Origin: Oscillospiraceae bacterium
Lineage (GTDB): Bacteria > Bacillota > Clostridia > Oscillospirales > Oscillospiraceae
Assembly: GCA_017458065.1 (NCBI GenBank)
Contig: JAFTGD010000067.1
Coordinates: 1-47,337 of the forward strand
Direction: 5' to 3'
DNA: 47,337 nucleotides
Shown piece by piece: positions 1 to 7,097 of this stretch; position 1 is the stretch's first letter, and every line of letters begins with the position of its first letter. Below the pieces are notes generated by a model that did no database searches, was not told where the DNA came from, and worked only from the letters and a program-made list of their open reading frames with translations. The translations under genes and the position numbers were made by a program.

Positions 1-2
1 CC

Positions 3-77
3 AATGCCGATATCGCTGATGTTCTGGAAGAAGACATAAGCGCGGTTCAAAGTTGGGTTGAACCCGCAAAGGCATAA
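3..77 (+). CDS. C-terminal end of an unknown plus-strand gene (cut by window edge)
   Basis: An open frame enters from the left edge and stops with TAA at 75-77. The 24 visible residues are acidic and end SWVEPAKA. It runs opposite to the surrounding late genes and is followed by a hairpin at 95-120. Like the toxin-antitoxin inserts elsewhere in the window, it may be an independently transcribed moron. Too little is visible to assign a family. Confidence 0.4.
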   Translation, partial: NADIADVLEEDISAVQSWVEPAKA

Positions 78-94
78 CAAATAAGAATGCACTT

Positions 95-127
95 ATCACC
101 CGGTTATCACGCCGGGTGATTTGCTTT
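95..127 (+). terminator. Hairpin terminator after the left-edge gene
   Basis: A perfect 9-bp inverted repeat (ATCACCCGG at 95-103, CCGGGTGAT at 112-120) encloses an 8-nt loop. It is followed on the plus strand by a short T-rich tail (TTGCTTT). No T-run follows on the minus strand, so it most likely serves the plus-strand gene ending at 77. The tail is weak, so termination efficiency is uncertain. Confidence 0.55.
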
Positions 128-308
128 AAAACGCATCAAAATCTTTCTGCTGTGCCATTCGGACTGAACCGGTATCGCTGTTCTCCTCTGCGCTGTCGTT
201 CCCCTTTTCAGTGAAGATATCCAGCACCATTCCTATGGTCAGAAGGTCGAGGTCCCGGATGGATATCCCTACCTCGGTGCAGCGCAGAAGGAACAGCGCT
301 GTTGTCAT
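126..308 (-). CDS. Tail assembly chaperone, frameshift extension (gpT-like part)
   Basis: This open frame lies -1 relative to the upstream chaperone gene (305-679). The -1 frame is open from the heptamer A AAA AAC at 335-329, through the ATG at 308, to the TAA at 126. The likely product is therefore a fusion of about 184 residues spanning 126-679, with a junction reading KKLQPSGREM. In siphophages, the G and GT forms produced this way are chaperones for the tape-measure protein. No good ribosome-binding site precedes the ATG at 308, which also argues for translation by frameshifting. Confidence 0.8.
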   Translation of the reverse strand: MTTALFLLRCTEVGISIRDLDLLTIGMVLDIFTEKGNDSAEENSDTGSVRMAQQKDFDAF

Positions 309-679
309 TTCCCGACCACTCGGTTGAAGTTTTTTTTAGACTCCACATCCGTGATGAGGTTGCTGCCCCACAGTTCCAGAATCTCCGGGAGGATCTCGTA
401 GATGCTGAACATCTCAAACTGGTCCAGCCACTCGTCAATCGTGGGCGGGATGGACGGATCCGCATGCAGCGCCATGATATATGCCACATTCTCGAAGATC
501 TCCAGATCCTCGATCTGCATGTCATCCCCTTCATCGGTCTTGCGGTTATATGCTTTCTCCAGCTTTGCCAGATCCCGGAAAATATCCCTCTTGAACTTGA
601 TTCTGTACAGTCTGGGGACGGAAGCAGAAGACCGGAACTTTACATCCCGGTCTCCAATATGAACGGTTTTTTCAAGCAT
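305..679 (-). CDS. Tail assembly chaperone (gpG-like)
   Basis: The 124-residue acidic/helical protein starts MLEKTVHIGDRDVKFRSSAS and ends SKKNFNRVVGK. It sits directly downstream of the major tail protein, which is where siphophages encode the tail assembly chaperone that coats the tape measure during tail-length determination. The 3' end carries a run of eight A residues with an in-frame A AAA AAC slippery heptamer, the classical signature of a G/GT pair. The family is assigned from position, size and frameshift signal rather than from a sequence motif. Confidence 0.8.
   Translation of the reverse strand: MLEKTVHIGDRDVKFRSSASVPRLYRIKFKRDIFRDLAKLEKAYNRKTDEGDDMQIEDLEIFENVAYIMALHADPSIPPTIDEWLDQFEMFSIYEILPEILELWGSNLITDVESKKNFNRVVGK
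329..335 (-). promoter_or_regulatory. Programmed -1 ribosomal frameshift site (A AAA AAC)
   Basis: On the minus strand the zero frame reads TCT AAA AAA AAC TTC, so the heptamer A AAA AAC is correctly phased for tandem slippage. The zero frame stops at 305-307. The -1 frame continues through 308 to 126. I did not identify a clear downstream stimulatory hairpin. Confidence 0.8.
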
Positions 680-681
680 GA

Positions 682-1260
682 TCAGTCACCCGCGATCACC
701 GGTACATAGACCGATTCATACCATGTGGTATAAACCGCATCGGTCGTTTCATCCCCGGTGCTGGATTTGACCAGCCCATCATCACGGGGATCAGCGGTCA
801 GGGACAGCGTTTCCGTTACTGGCTCCACGCTCTCTTCTTTGGTCTGCGAGGCAATGGTCGGACGGGCAGCTGTGCAGTTATACAGCACATGCCGCGTGCT
901 GTGCTCGTCGCCGTCGAATTCGAAAAGCAGAGCGAAATACACGGTCTCCGTGTTGTCGGAACGTTCGACCAGCACACCGTTGGTATCCTTGATCTCCTTC
1001 AGAATGTCAGTGCGGAACCACTCGGGGATCAGCGCGATCTCCAGATCACCGGAGTATCCGTTGTTGGCGGTCGTGCGGTAATACACGATGCCGTCGGCGT
1101 AGAACGGATTCGCTTCCCCTTCCGCGTCAAGCGACATGCTGACCGCGCCGGGGATCGCCAGCGGCGTCGCGTAGCTGTACACGCCTTCGTCATTCTGTGT
1201 CAGAATCGCGGCGTGCACATTCTTCAGGTTAAACTTAACCTTGTTTTTCTTCTTAGGCAT
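682..1260 (-). CDS. Major tail tube protein (phi13-family)
   Basis: 192 residues, starting MPKKKNKVKFNLKNVHAA. The sequence has the pattern of phi13/TP901-type major tail proteins: an N-terminal segment on nucleating the tube, a central YYRTTANNGYSGDLEIALIP region, and an 'FDGDEHSTRHVLYNCTAARP' stretch followed by an ETLSLTADPR motif. It forms the siphophage tail tube. The ATG at 1260 is preferred over one 39 nt upstream because GGGGG lies about 8 nt before it, and it overlaps the preceding gene by 8 nt. It lies immediately upstream of the chaperone pair. Confidence 0.9.
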   Translation of the reverse strand: MPKKKNKVKFNLKNVHAAILTQNDEGVYSYATPLAIPGAVSMSLDAEGEANPFYADGIVYYRTTANNGYSGDLEIALIPEWFRTDILKEIKDTNGVLVERSDNTETVYFALLFEFDGDEHSTRHVLYNCTAARPTIASQTKEESVEPVTETLSLTADPRDDGLVKSSTGDETTDAVYTTWYESVYVPVIAGD

Positions 1261-1588
1261 TTGCGTTACCCCCAATTTCGAATGAATAGAGGACTTCATA
1301 GAGCCGTTCCGACTCTATCCATACCTCAGATTTATCATAGAAAATGTTGTGCGCGTCGAGGATCGTCTCCACGCGCTCTTCCAATTCCGGATTCTTCAGA
1401 TCCGTATACAGCTCCACATCTGCCTCGGTGATCTTGTAATACACGCCACCATCGGCAGAGAAATTGTTACTGCGAGGATACCGGAAGCAAATAAAGGGAG
1501 GCTCCGGAGACTCTCCCTCAGCATAATGGTCATATGCCACTGGGATCTCTGTCCCAGCCAGCATGGCCATAAGTTCATTGTGCGTCAT
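1253..1588 (-). CDS. Tail completion / tail terminator-like protein
   Basis: 111-residue protein (MTHNELMAMLAGTEIPVAYD...) between the HK97 gp10-like protein and the major tail protein. At this fixed position in HK97-like Bacillota phages lies a small protein that caps the tail tube or joins it to the head. The sequence includes the typical PPFICFRYPRS and 'ELYTDLKNPELEERVE' segments. The function comes from gene order and family resemblance; no catalytic motif is expected. The start codon follows the TAA of its neighbour by one-base overlap. Confidence 0.75.
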   Translation of the reverse strand: MTHNELMAMLAGTEIPVAYDHYAEGESPEPPFICFRYPRSNNFSADGGVYYKITEADVELYTDLKNPELEERVETILDAHNIFYDKSEVWIESERLYEVLYSFEIGGNANA

Positions 1589-1971
1589 TACCCTTTCTCC
1601 AAAGCCTTTGTAATGTCATTTACCAGCTGCTCCTCGGCAGCTTCCTCTGCCGGAGCAATATGGGGATAGGCTTTCACCCGTCCACCGCCGCGTTTGGCAT
1701 GGCCGTGCTCCAGCAGATGGGCGATCCTGTACCGGGACGGAGAATACACCGTTACCTGCAGCGAAGAAGAATCTTCCTTCGTGGTCTTGCTCCGCCAGCT
1801 TTTGGCATACTTGCCGGTTTTGGCAGGAGCGTTTGCCCGGATATCCTTCCGGGTTGTCTCCCCTGCCTTTTTCACTGCGGTCTTCATCTCGTCTGCAGCG
1901 AGACCGGCGTACTCCTGCAGCAGGTCGCTGATCTCCTCAGCCATACGGTCGACAGATACTTTTCTGCTCAT
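1588..1971 (-). CDS. HK97 gp10-like head-tail joining protein
   Basis: 127 residues. A helical N-terminus (AEEISDLLQEYAGLAADEMK) is followed by the gp10 signature: a 'APAKTGKYAKSW' segment, then a beta strand and 'HLLEHGHAKRGGGRV', ending in a C-terminal helix. HK97 gp10 family proteins complete the head-tail connector. The start overlaps the stop of the upstream head-tail adaptor by 4 nt, so the two genes look translationally coupled. Confidence 0.85.
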   Translation of the reverse strand: MSRKVSVDRMAEEISDLLQEYAGLAADEMKTAVKKAGETTRKDIRANAPAKTGKYAKSWRSKTTKEDSSSLQVTVYSPSRYRIAHLLEHGHAKRGGGRVKAYPHIAPAEEAAEEQLVNDITKALEKG

Positions 1972-2306
1972 CGCTCTGCCAACTCACACTTCAGCTTCCT
2001 GCTGTTATGCTTGAAACCCATGTCGTCCACATGCAGGATGTTGTAAATACGGTCCCCCAGGAGGACGCGGTAGTGCTTTGAGTCGATGGCGGCTGTTTCG
2101 GATGAGTATCGAACCGTAAAATCCATACGGTCAGCTTCAACAGTGTGTCCCGCAGACTCTTCTTCTGAGTCCTGCAGGCCGCTGGTGAGCGCCGTAGCCC
2201 AACAGGTAAAGCAGTCCGTCCATGAGGATGTATGGTTTCCCCATTGATCGACAACTGTTTCATTCTTCTGGATGGTGATTCTGCTCCTCAGGGCAGATAC
2301 ATTCAT
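1968..2306 (-). CDS. Phage head-tail adaptor (SPP1 gp16-like)
   Basis: 112 residues. The start MNVSALRSRITIQKN is typical of the head-tail joining family related to SPP1 gp16: 'L R.RI.I' then a 'D.WGN....W' motif (here VDQWGNHTSSW). The C-terminal part VLLGDRIYNILHVDD matches the usual 'Y.I..V.D' strand. It forms the stopper ring below the portal. It overlaps the connector gene upstream and the gp10-like gene downstream, each by 4 nt. Confidence 0.85.
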   Translation of the reverse strand: MNVSALRSRITIQKNETVVDQWGNHTSSWTDCFTCWATALTSGLQDSEEESAGHTVEADRMDFTVRYSSETAAIDSKHYRVLLGDRIYNILHVDDMGFKHNSRKLKCELAER

Positions 2307-2635
2307 ACGACTCCCTCCCGGATGGAAAACAGCAAAGATCTCAACGTCAGCGTCAGGTCATGATGATCTGCCTCTTCCCTGTGTTCAAACAGGTACCCGA
2401 TGGCATACATAATCGCCACTCGCAGGGTTTCCCGAATATATGCCAGCTCGGTTTTGCTATAGTTTCTCGTATAGGTCTTATCTGAATCGATGTCCTTCCA
2501 CTGATCCTTCTCCAGCCGCGCCACATCAATGCACAGGTTTTCGGACGCCGCCAGCAGGGATGCGATCAGAGCGTCTTCATCCGCGGAATCCACACGGAGA
2601 TAGGCTTTCGCCTCATCGGTTGTTACAAGCGCCAT
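2303..2635 (-). CDS. Head-tail connector protein (gp6/SPP1 gp15-like)
   Basis: 110 residues. The pattern 'T..EAKAYLRVDSADEDALIASLLAASENLC' at the N-terminus is diagnostic of the phage gp6-like head-tail connector family, which binds the portal ring. A second helical segment (ELAYIRETLRVAIMYAIGYLFEHRE) completes the fold. It lies 66 nt downstream of the capsid gene, an interval with no gene in it, and is the first of four overlapping connector genes. Confidence 0.85.
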   Translation of the reverse strand: MALVTTDEAKAYLRVDSADEDALIASLLAASENLCIDVARLEKDQWKDIDSDKTYTRNYSKTELAYIRETLRVAIMYAIGYLFEHREEADHHDLTLTLRSLLFSIREGVV

Positions 2636-2701
2636 GGCTTCACCTCTCTCGAAAGGAGAAGGCCCAAGAAGGTGTCTTGCCCTCTCAGGCCTTCAGCGTT
2701 A

Positions 2702-3934
2702 TCAGCCGCCCGTGCCGGTGCCGCCGGAAGCAGCCGCCTTCGTACCCTTCATCTTCAGGTACTTCACGGTTTCAGGCAGGATCAGCTTGCCGTCCACACG
2801 CTGGGTGGTCAGGAAGCCGACCTGGTCGGTTACGGCATACAGCTCGTTCAGTCGGCGGAAGGTACGGTTGCTGCGGTCAGCGACCCAGTAGTAATTGTAA
2901 TCGCCGAAGCAGATCGCCTTCTCGCCCTTCGCGGGAACGGGCATGAACGCAGAGGTGTAGATCGGACGGCCCAGGATGGTGTCCGGCTTTGCGATATCCA
3001 GAGAAGGCTTCCAGATATAATTGTCGTTCTTATCCTTGATAGTCATGAGCTGGAGAAGAACCGCCTCGTTGCAGAGGAATGCGGCCTTGCGGCGGTACGG
3101 AGCCTTCAGGCTGTAGTACAGCTGGAAGATCTCATCGAAGGTCAGCAGCGTTTCGGATGCAGCAGTCACGCCCAGCTCTGCACCGGTTTCCGCCAGAAGA
3201 CCGGTCGGCTTCTTGTCGCCGTCGCCGTTGATAAAGGCGTTCTCCTCGGCATTGCCCATGCAGACGCCGAAACGATCCGCAATGTATGCGGCGATGTCAA
3301 AGGCGCTATCATGCAGCAGCTCGTTGGACACCTTGATCATAGTGCCAAGCTTATAGGCGCTGAGAGTCGTCTGGGCAAACTTGGTGTTGGTTTCGGGAAT
3401 CGCCTCGCCTTCATCGATCCAGGAAGCCTCCATGATGTCGTTGGCGATGGGGATCTTGCGGGTGCCCGACGCGGTGCGGATCACATGAGCCATGCGGCGG
3501 AAAATGTTGTTCTCCTCCAGGCCATGGATCAGCTGGCGCTCGAACTCGTCAGGAACAGTGTAGCCGCCTTCGGTGTCCTCGCCGATGGACAGGGCGTTGC
3601 GGACGTTCATGTCCACAGAGCCGCGCATCATATCCCAGAACGCACCGGTATACTCATCGGTTGCGGTGGGTTTGCCCGCAGGCTTCTTGTCGGCAGTGGG
3701 CATACCGACCACAGGCTTGCTGGTGGGCTTTGCCATCTCAGCATCGAACGCGGCCTGATCCTCAAGGCGCTGAATCTCGACACCAAGAGCCTTCACATCA
3801 GCAGCCATCTTATCGTACTGCTCAACAGCAGAAGCTTCGACCATGCCATTCTCGTCACGGTGCTCTTCCAGAAAAGCCTTCGTCTGCTCCCACAGGGTAT
3901 TGCGCTTATCACGCAGCTGCATTACTTTATTCAT
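2702..3934 (-). CDS. HK97-family major capsid protein
   Basis: 410 residues with the HK97 layout. An N-terminal coiled-coil delta domain (about 1-70, rich in E/K/D, from MNKVMQLRDKRNTLW) is followed by a linker with repeated PTSKPVVGMPTADKKPAGK. The capsid domain then begins near 'GGYTVPDEFERQLI' and includes 'RKIPIANDIMEASWIDEGEAIPE', 'SNELLHDSAFDIAAYIADRFG' and 'LPETVKYLKMKG' near the end. The upstream-encoded ClpP-like protease would remove the delta domain. The ATG at 3934 follows AGAGG at a good distance, so I prefer it to one 39 nt upstream. Confidence 0.95.
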   Translation of the reverse strand: MNKVMQLRDKRNTLWEQTKAFLEEHRDENGMVEASAVEQYDKMAADVKALGVEIQRLEDQAAFDAEMAKPTSKPVVGMPTADKKPAGKPTATDEYTGAFWDMMRGSVDMNVRNALSIGEDTEGGYTVPDEFERQLIHGLEENNIFRRMAHVIRTASGTRKIPIANDIMEASWIDEGEAIPETNTKFAQTTLSAYKLGTMIKVSNELLHDSAFDIAAYIADRFGVCMGNAEENAFINGDGDKKPTGLLAETGAELGVTAASETLLTFDEIFQLYYSLKAPYRRKAAFLCNEAVLLQLMTIKDKNDNYIWKPSLDIAKPDTILGRPIYTSAFMPVPAKGEKAICFGDYNYYWVADRSNRTFRRLNELYAVTDQVGFLTTQRVDGKLILPETVKYLKMKGTKAAASGGTGTGG

Positions 3935-4000
3935 GTTGTACCTCTTTCTCCGGCATAAGCGTGCCGGGCGCAAAAATAATATTAAAGAAAGCCGGACTTC

Positions 4001-4888
4001 TCATCTGAGAAAATCCAGCTTGTCTTTCAGAATTTGATACGGCATCGAGCCGTCAGAGGTTTTGCCGTCGAGACCGATGACCGGCATGCTATTCTCCCTG
4101 GCAGGACGCTCCAGTGTGTCTGCCGGAGGCATCGCGTCTTCAGGCGGTTCAGGTTTTACCCCTCCCTCGGGCGGTTCCACATCTTCCGTTTCATCGGGAT
4201 CTGTGACAGGTGCTTCACTCTCGGCGGGACAAATGCGGTTGAGGATGGTCTCCGACATGTGCCTCGCGGAGTAAAGCCGCCCTTCGGTCTGCATTTCTTT
4301 CCCATCGTCTTCTCCTTCCTGGATGGGCTCCTTCATCCCAGTGAAAAGAATCTCGTCCGCAAACCCCAGTTCGACCGCTTTCTTTGCGTTCATCCAGGTT
4401 TCATCGGACATGAGCTTGCTGACCTTGTTCCTGGTCAGCCCCGTCTTCTTCACATAGGCGTTGATAATGGATTCCTTTACCTCATTGAGGGTTGCAATGG
4501 CGCGTTCCATATCCTTGGTGTTGCCCATTGCGATAGTCATGGGATCATGGATCATGAGCATGGCCACCGGGGACATGAGAATCCGGTCTCCTGCCATGGC
4601 AATCACGGACGCAGCCGACGCGGCAATGGCGTCGATCTTCACCGTAATACTGCCCTTGTGATCGCAAAGCATGTTATAGATCTCAGCCGCAGCAAGCACA
4701 TTTCCGCCCGGACTGTTGATCCAGACTGTGACATCTCCATCCTCAGCTTCCAGTTCATCCCTGAATGCCTTGGGGGTTACCTCATCACCCCAGAAGGAAT
4801 CCTCGTCAACAGGTCCATCCAGGCGGAGAATCCGCTCCCCGGCATCGTTCCTGATCCAGTTCCAAAAATGGTTCATGTTAGTATTCAT
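4001..4888 (-). CDS. ClpP-like prohead maturation protease
   Basis: 295 residues. The first 180 residues form a ClpP/S14 domain with WINSPGGNVLAA (57-68), a candidate nucleophile Ser91 in AIAASAASVIAMAGD, His114 in MIHDP and a candidate Asp162 in MSDETWM. The C-terminal 100 residues are acidic and Pro-rich (EDVEPPEGGVKPEPPED), resembling a scaffold-like tail. It would process the capsid delta domain and scaffold during prohead maturation. It lies between the portal and capsid genes as expected, overlapping the portal gene by 4 nt. Confidence 0.93.
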   Translation of the reverse strand: MNTNMNHFWNWIRNDAGERILRLDGPVDEDSFWGDEVTPKAFRDELEAEDGDVTVWINSPGGNVLAAAEIYNMLCDHKGSITVKIDAIAASAASVIAMAGDRILMSPVAMLMIHDPMTIAMGNTKDMERAIATLNEVKESIINAYVKKTGLTRNKVSKLMSDETWMNAKKAVELGFADEILFTGMKEPIQEGEDDGKEMQTEGRLYSARHMSETILNRICPAESEAPVTDPDETEDVEPPEGGVKPEPPEDAMPPADTLERPARENSMPVIGLDGKTSDGSMPYQILKDKLDFLR

Positions 4889-6261
4889 CTCCTTTGCTTT
4901 CTGCGCTCTTCATGGCGCTGGTTATGTCTCTTGTTTTCCGGCTGTTCTTCGGGTTCTTCCTCTGTTTTCTCCTCGGATTCCTCATCAGACTTTTCCTCTT
5001 CCGCCGGCTGGCTGATCTGCTCTCTATACGCAGCCCCTATATCCTTCAGCAGCACATAGCTGCCGTTGGCGACATACACATCACCGTCAGGAATCGGGTC
5101 CATGTTTTCCAGCTTCCGGATATCATTGGGAGAGAGAAAACCGTTGGAGAAACCGACTGCATATCCTTCCATACGGGACTTGTAATCTCCGCGGAGCAGA
5201 CCGTCCACATTGAATTTTGGAAAATACTCGTCCTGTTCGGTATCTACTAGTACATCCTTGATGATCGCCTGCTCGAACCGTTCCAGCCAGGGCATCAGCG
5301 TGTACTGCACATAGGAAATGCCCTGGTGCTCGATGTTGTTGAAGGTCGACCGCTTCAAGTCCTGCACCAGATGCGGCGGTACTCGGAAGATCCTGCAAAT
5401 CTCCTCTACATCGAATTCCCGCGTGGAGAGGAACTGACTGTCTTCCGGCGGCAGGGAAATCGGCTTGTAACTCATGCCTTCCTCCAGGACGGCAACTTTG
5501 TGAGCATTCCCTGCCCCGCCGTATACATCCGACCAGTTTTGCCGGATGCGCTCCGGGTTCTTCAGGACACCTGGATGCTCCAGCACACCGGAAGGCTGTG
5601 CGCCGTTTCGGAAGAAAGAGCTGCCGTAGCGTTCCACTGCCAAGGTTGTCCCGAGAGCGTTTTTCATCATGGCGATTGGAGAAAACCCTACCAGCCCGTT
5701 GAATCCCAACCCTGGAATATGCAGGATTTCTTCACGCTTGAAGACGATGTCCTTATTGTTCTCACCAGGGACTTCATCCGTATATGCGTGGTAGATATAG
5801 TAGAGGTTTCCGCCGTCATCCCGGTCTATTTCCACGTTCTCAGGGAGAAGCGGATACAATCCAAGTACGCCGTTTTTGCCGTCGCGGACGATTTGCGCGT
5901 AGGCGTTCCCCCACAGTAAAAGATGGGTCATCATGACTTCTCGGAAGGAGAAGCTGGTCATCTCCGGATTTGCCTGCCGATAGAGGATTTTGTAAAGAGG
6001 ATGGTCTCGCGCCTTTTCTTTCCCGCCCTCATCGTTGGTCACACGGTAAAGATGCAGCGGCAAAGATGCCACAGACTCCGCAAGCAGGCGCACACAGGCG
6101 TATACCGTGGCGATTTGCATCGCAGATTTTTCATCCACTCTTTCCCCGCTGGTAGACTGACCGAACACAAACAGTGTGCCGGAATCTCGGACATTATCTT
6201 GAATATCCGGCAAGTTGGGAGTGTCTCTGGGCTTTCCGAACATCCATTCTTTAAAAGTCAC
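4885..6261 (-). CDS. HK97-type portal protein
   Basis: 458 residues. Family segments seen in order are SAMQIATVYACVRLLAESVA, 'LLWGNAYAQIVRDGKNGVLGLYPL', 'GLVGFSPIAMMKNALG', 'ERYGSSFFRNGAQPSGVLEH' and 'RSTFNNIEHQGISYVQYTLMPW'. It forms the dodecameric DNA gate at the capsid vertex. The C-terminus (last 50 residues) is a highly charged Glu/Lys/Arg tail. The start is GTG at 6261, inside a GTGA overlap with the preceding small gene, with AGGAGG upstream. Confidence 0.95.
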   Translation of the reverse strand: MTFKEWMFGKPRDTPNLPDIQDNVRDSGTLFVFGQSTSGERVDEKSAMQIATVYACVRLLAESVASLPLHLYRVTNDEGGKEKARDHPLYKILYRQANPEMTSFSFREVMMTHLLLWGNAYAQIVRDGKNGVLGLYPLLPENVEIDRDDGGNLYYIYHAYTDEVPGENNKDIVFKREEILHIPGLGFNGLVGFSPIAMMKNALGTTLAVERYGSSFFRNGAQPSGVLEHPGVLKNPERIRQNWSDVYGGAGNAHKVAVLEEGMSYKPISLPPEDSQFLSTREFDVEEICRIFRVPPHLVQDLKRSTFNNIEHQGISYVQYTLMPWLERFEQAIIKDVLVDTEQDEYFPKFNVDGLLRGDYKSRMEGYAVGFSNGFLSPNDIRKLENMDPIPDGDVYVANGSYVLLKDIGAAYREQISQPAEEEKSDEESEEKTEEEPEEQPENKRHNQRHEERRKQRR

Positions 6262-6407
6262 TTCTTGCTTTCCTCCTTTTTTATCGCCCTCTGCAGGGCT
6301 TCCGCGTAAATGCGGTAAATTCTGTCGCAGTCTTCCTGTTGCAGGACGTCATAGAGCACATACTGCCTGGTTCGTTCCAGGAACTGTCTCTTCTCAGCTG
6401 AAGTCAT
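6258..6407 (-). CDS. Small protein upstream of the portal gene
   Basis: A 49-residue, mostly helical, charged protein (MTSAEKRQFLERTRQYVLYD...RAIKKEESKK). Its stop TGA overlaps the portal GTG start (GTGA), and its 3' end carries the portal ribosome-binding site, so it is coupled to portal translation. It has no motif I recognise. It is the last gene before the plus-strand toxin-antitoxin insert that separates it from terL. Confidence 0.7.
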   Translation of the reverse strand: MTSAEKRQFLERTRQYVLYDVLQQEDCDRIYRIYAEALQRAIKKEESKK

Positions 6408-6416
6408 TCTTTCCCC

Positions 6417-6445
6417 TTGACTCTATAAAGAAATTATTGTATAAT
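6417..6445 (+). promoter_or_regulatory. Promoter of the first toxin-antitoxin operon
   Basis: TTGACT at 6417-6422 and a perfect TATAAT at 6440-6445 are separated by exactly 17 bp. A GGGAGG ribosome-binding site lies just before the ATG at 6476. It is a strong housekeeping-sigma promoter on the strand opposite the late operon. Confidence 0.85.
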
Positions 6446-6475
6446 TTTGTTATATCTTAGTGGGAGGTCTTTCAA

Positions 6476-6739
6476 ATGCCCAACATTCGATCCAGTGCAG
6501 ATCTTCGCAATAATTACAACGAGATCTCTTCTTTCTGTCATCAGTACACCGAGCCTGTTTTCATTACCAAAAACGGGAAGGGAGACTTGGCCGTAATGAG
6601 CATTGAAACCTATGAAAAGCTTATGGGCCGGTTCGAACTATATGGTCTGCTTCAGGAGGGACTTCAGGATGTCCAGGATGGGAAAACCCGCCCCCTGTCT
6701 GAAGCATTGGCTGACCTTCGGGCAAAGAGAGCGAAATGA
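6476..6739 (+). CDS. Phd/YefM-family antitoxin
   Basis: 87 residues, starting MPNIRSSADLRNNYNEISSF and continuing 'EPVFITKNGKGDLAVMSIETYEKL', which is the Phd/YefM DNA-binding fold. The last 30 residues form the toxin-binding tail. The protein would neutralise the RelE/ParE toxin encoded immediately downstream and repress the shared promoter. The toxin ATG overlaps its stop codon by 4 nt. It sits as a plus-strand cassette between terL and the portal region. Confidence 0.9.
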   Translation: MPNIRSSADLRNNYNEISSFCHQYTEPVFITKNGKGDLAVMSIETYEKLMGRFELYGLLQEGLQDVQDGKTRPLSEALADLRAKRAK

Positions 6740-7068
6740 ATTATTCCATCCATATCACAAGAGCTGCCGAGCGGGATATCGCCGAGGCCACAGATTATAT
6801 TGACAATATCCTCCTCAATCCTGAAGCAGCTGATTCCTTACTGGACAAGCTCAATGAGCAGGGTGAAGATCTCATGGATTCACCTGCCAAATACCAGCTT
6901 GCTGATGATCCTGTGCTCCGTTCATGGGGCATTCGTTTTACGCTGGTCAACAATTATCTGGCCTTTTACATCATTGACGAAGAAAAAAGAATCGTTCATA
7001 TCATCCGCTTCCTTTATGGGAAACGCGACTGGATTAACATTCTAAAGCTGGGATATTCCCTCAATTGA
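6736..7068 (+). CDS. RelE/ParE-family toxin
   Basis: 110 residues with the RelE/ParE pattern: 'YSIHITRAAERDIAEATDYIDNIL' at the start, a central helix, then 'SWGIRFTLVNNYLAFYIIDEEKRIVHIIRFLYGKRDW' in the C-terminal strands. RelE members cleave ribosome-bound mRNA and ParE members poison gyrase; the sequence alone does not separate them here. The gene overlaps the antitoxin and ends in front of a strong terminator, giving a complete self-contained cassette. Confidence 0.9.
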   Translation: MNYSIHITRAAERDIAEATDYIDNILLNPEAADSLLDKLNEQGEDLMDSPAKYQLADDPVLRSWGIRFTLVNNYLAFYIIDEEKRIVHIIRFLYGKRDWINILKLGYSLN

Positions 7069-7071
7069 CAC

Positions 7072-7097
7072 ACTGCCGGTTCAATCCGGCAGTTTTT
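7072..7097 (+). terminator. Rho-independent terminator of the toxin-antitoxin operon
   Basis: A perfect 8-bp stem ACTGCCGG/CCGGCAGT with a 6-nt loop is followed by TTTT on the plus strand. The terL stop codon on the other strand lies within the T-run, so the two transcription units converge with no spare sequence. Confidence 0.85.

Noticed and set aside
2672-3958. 428-codon open frame antisense to the major capsid gene
   Set aside because: It mirrors the capsid gene, has no ribosome-binding site at its start and lacks recognisable protein features; the capsid assignment on the other strand is firm.
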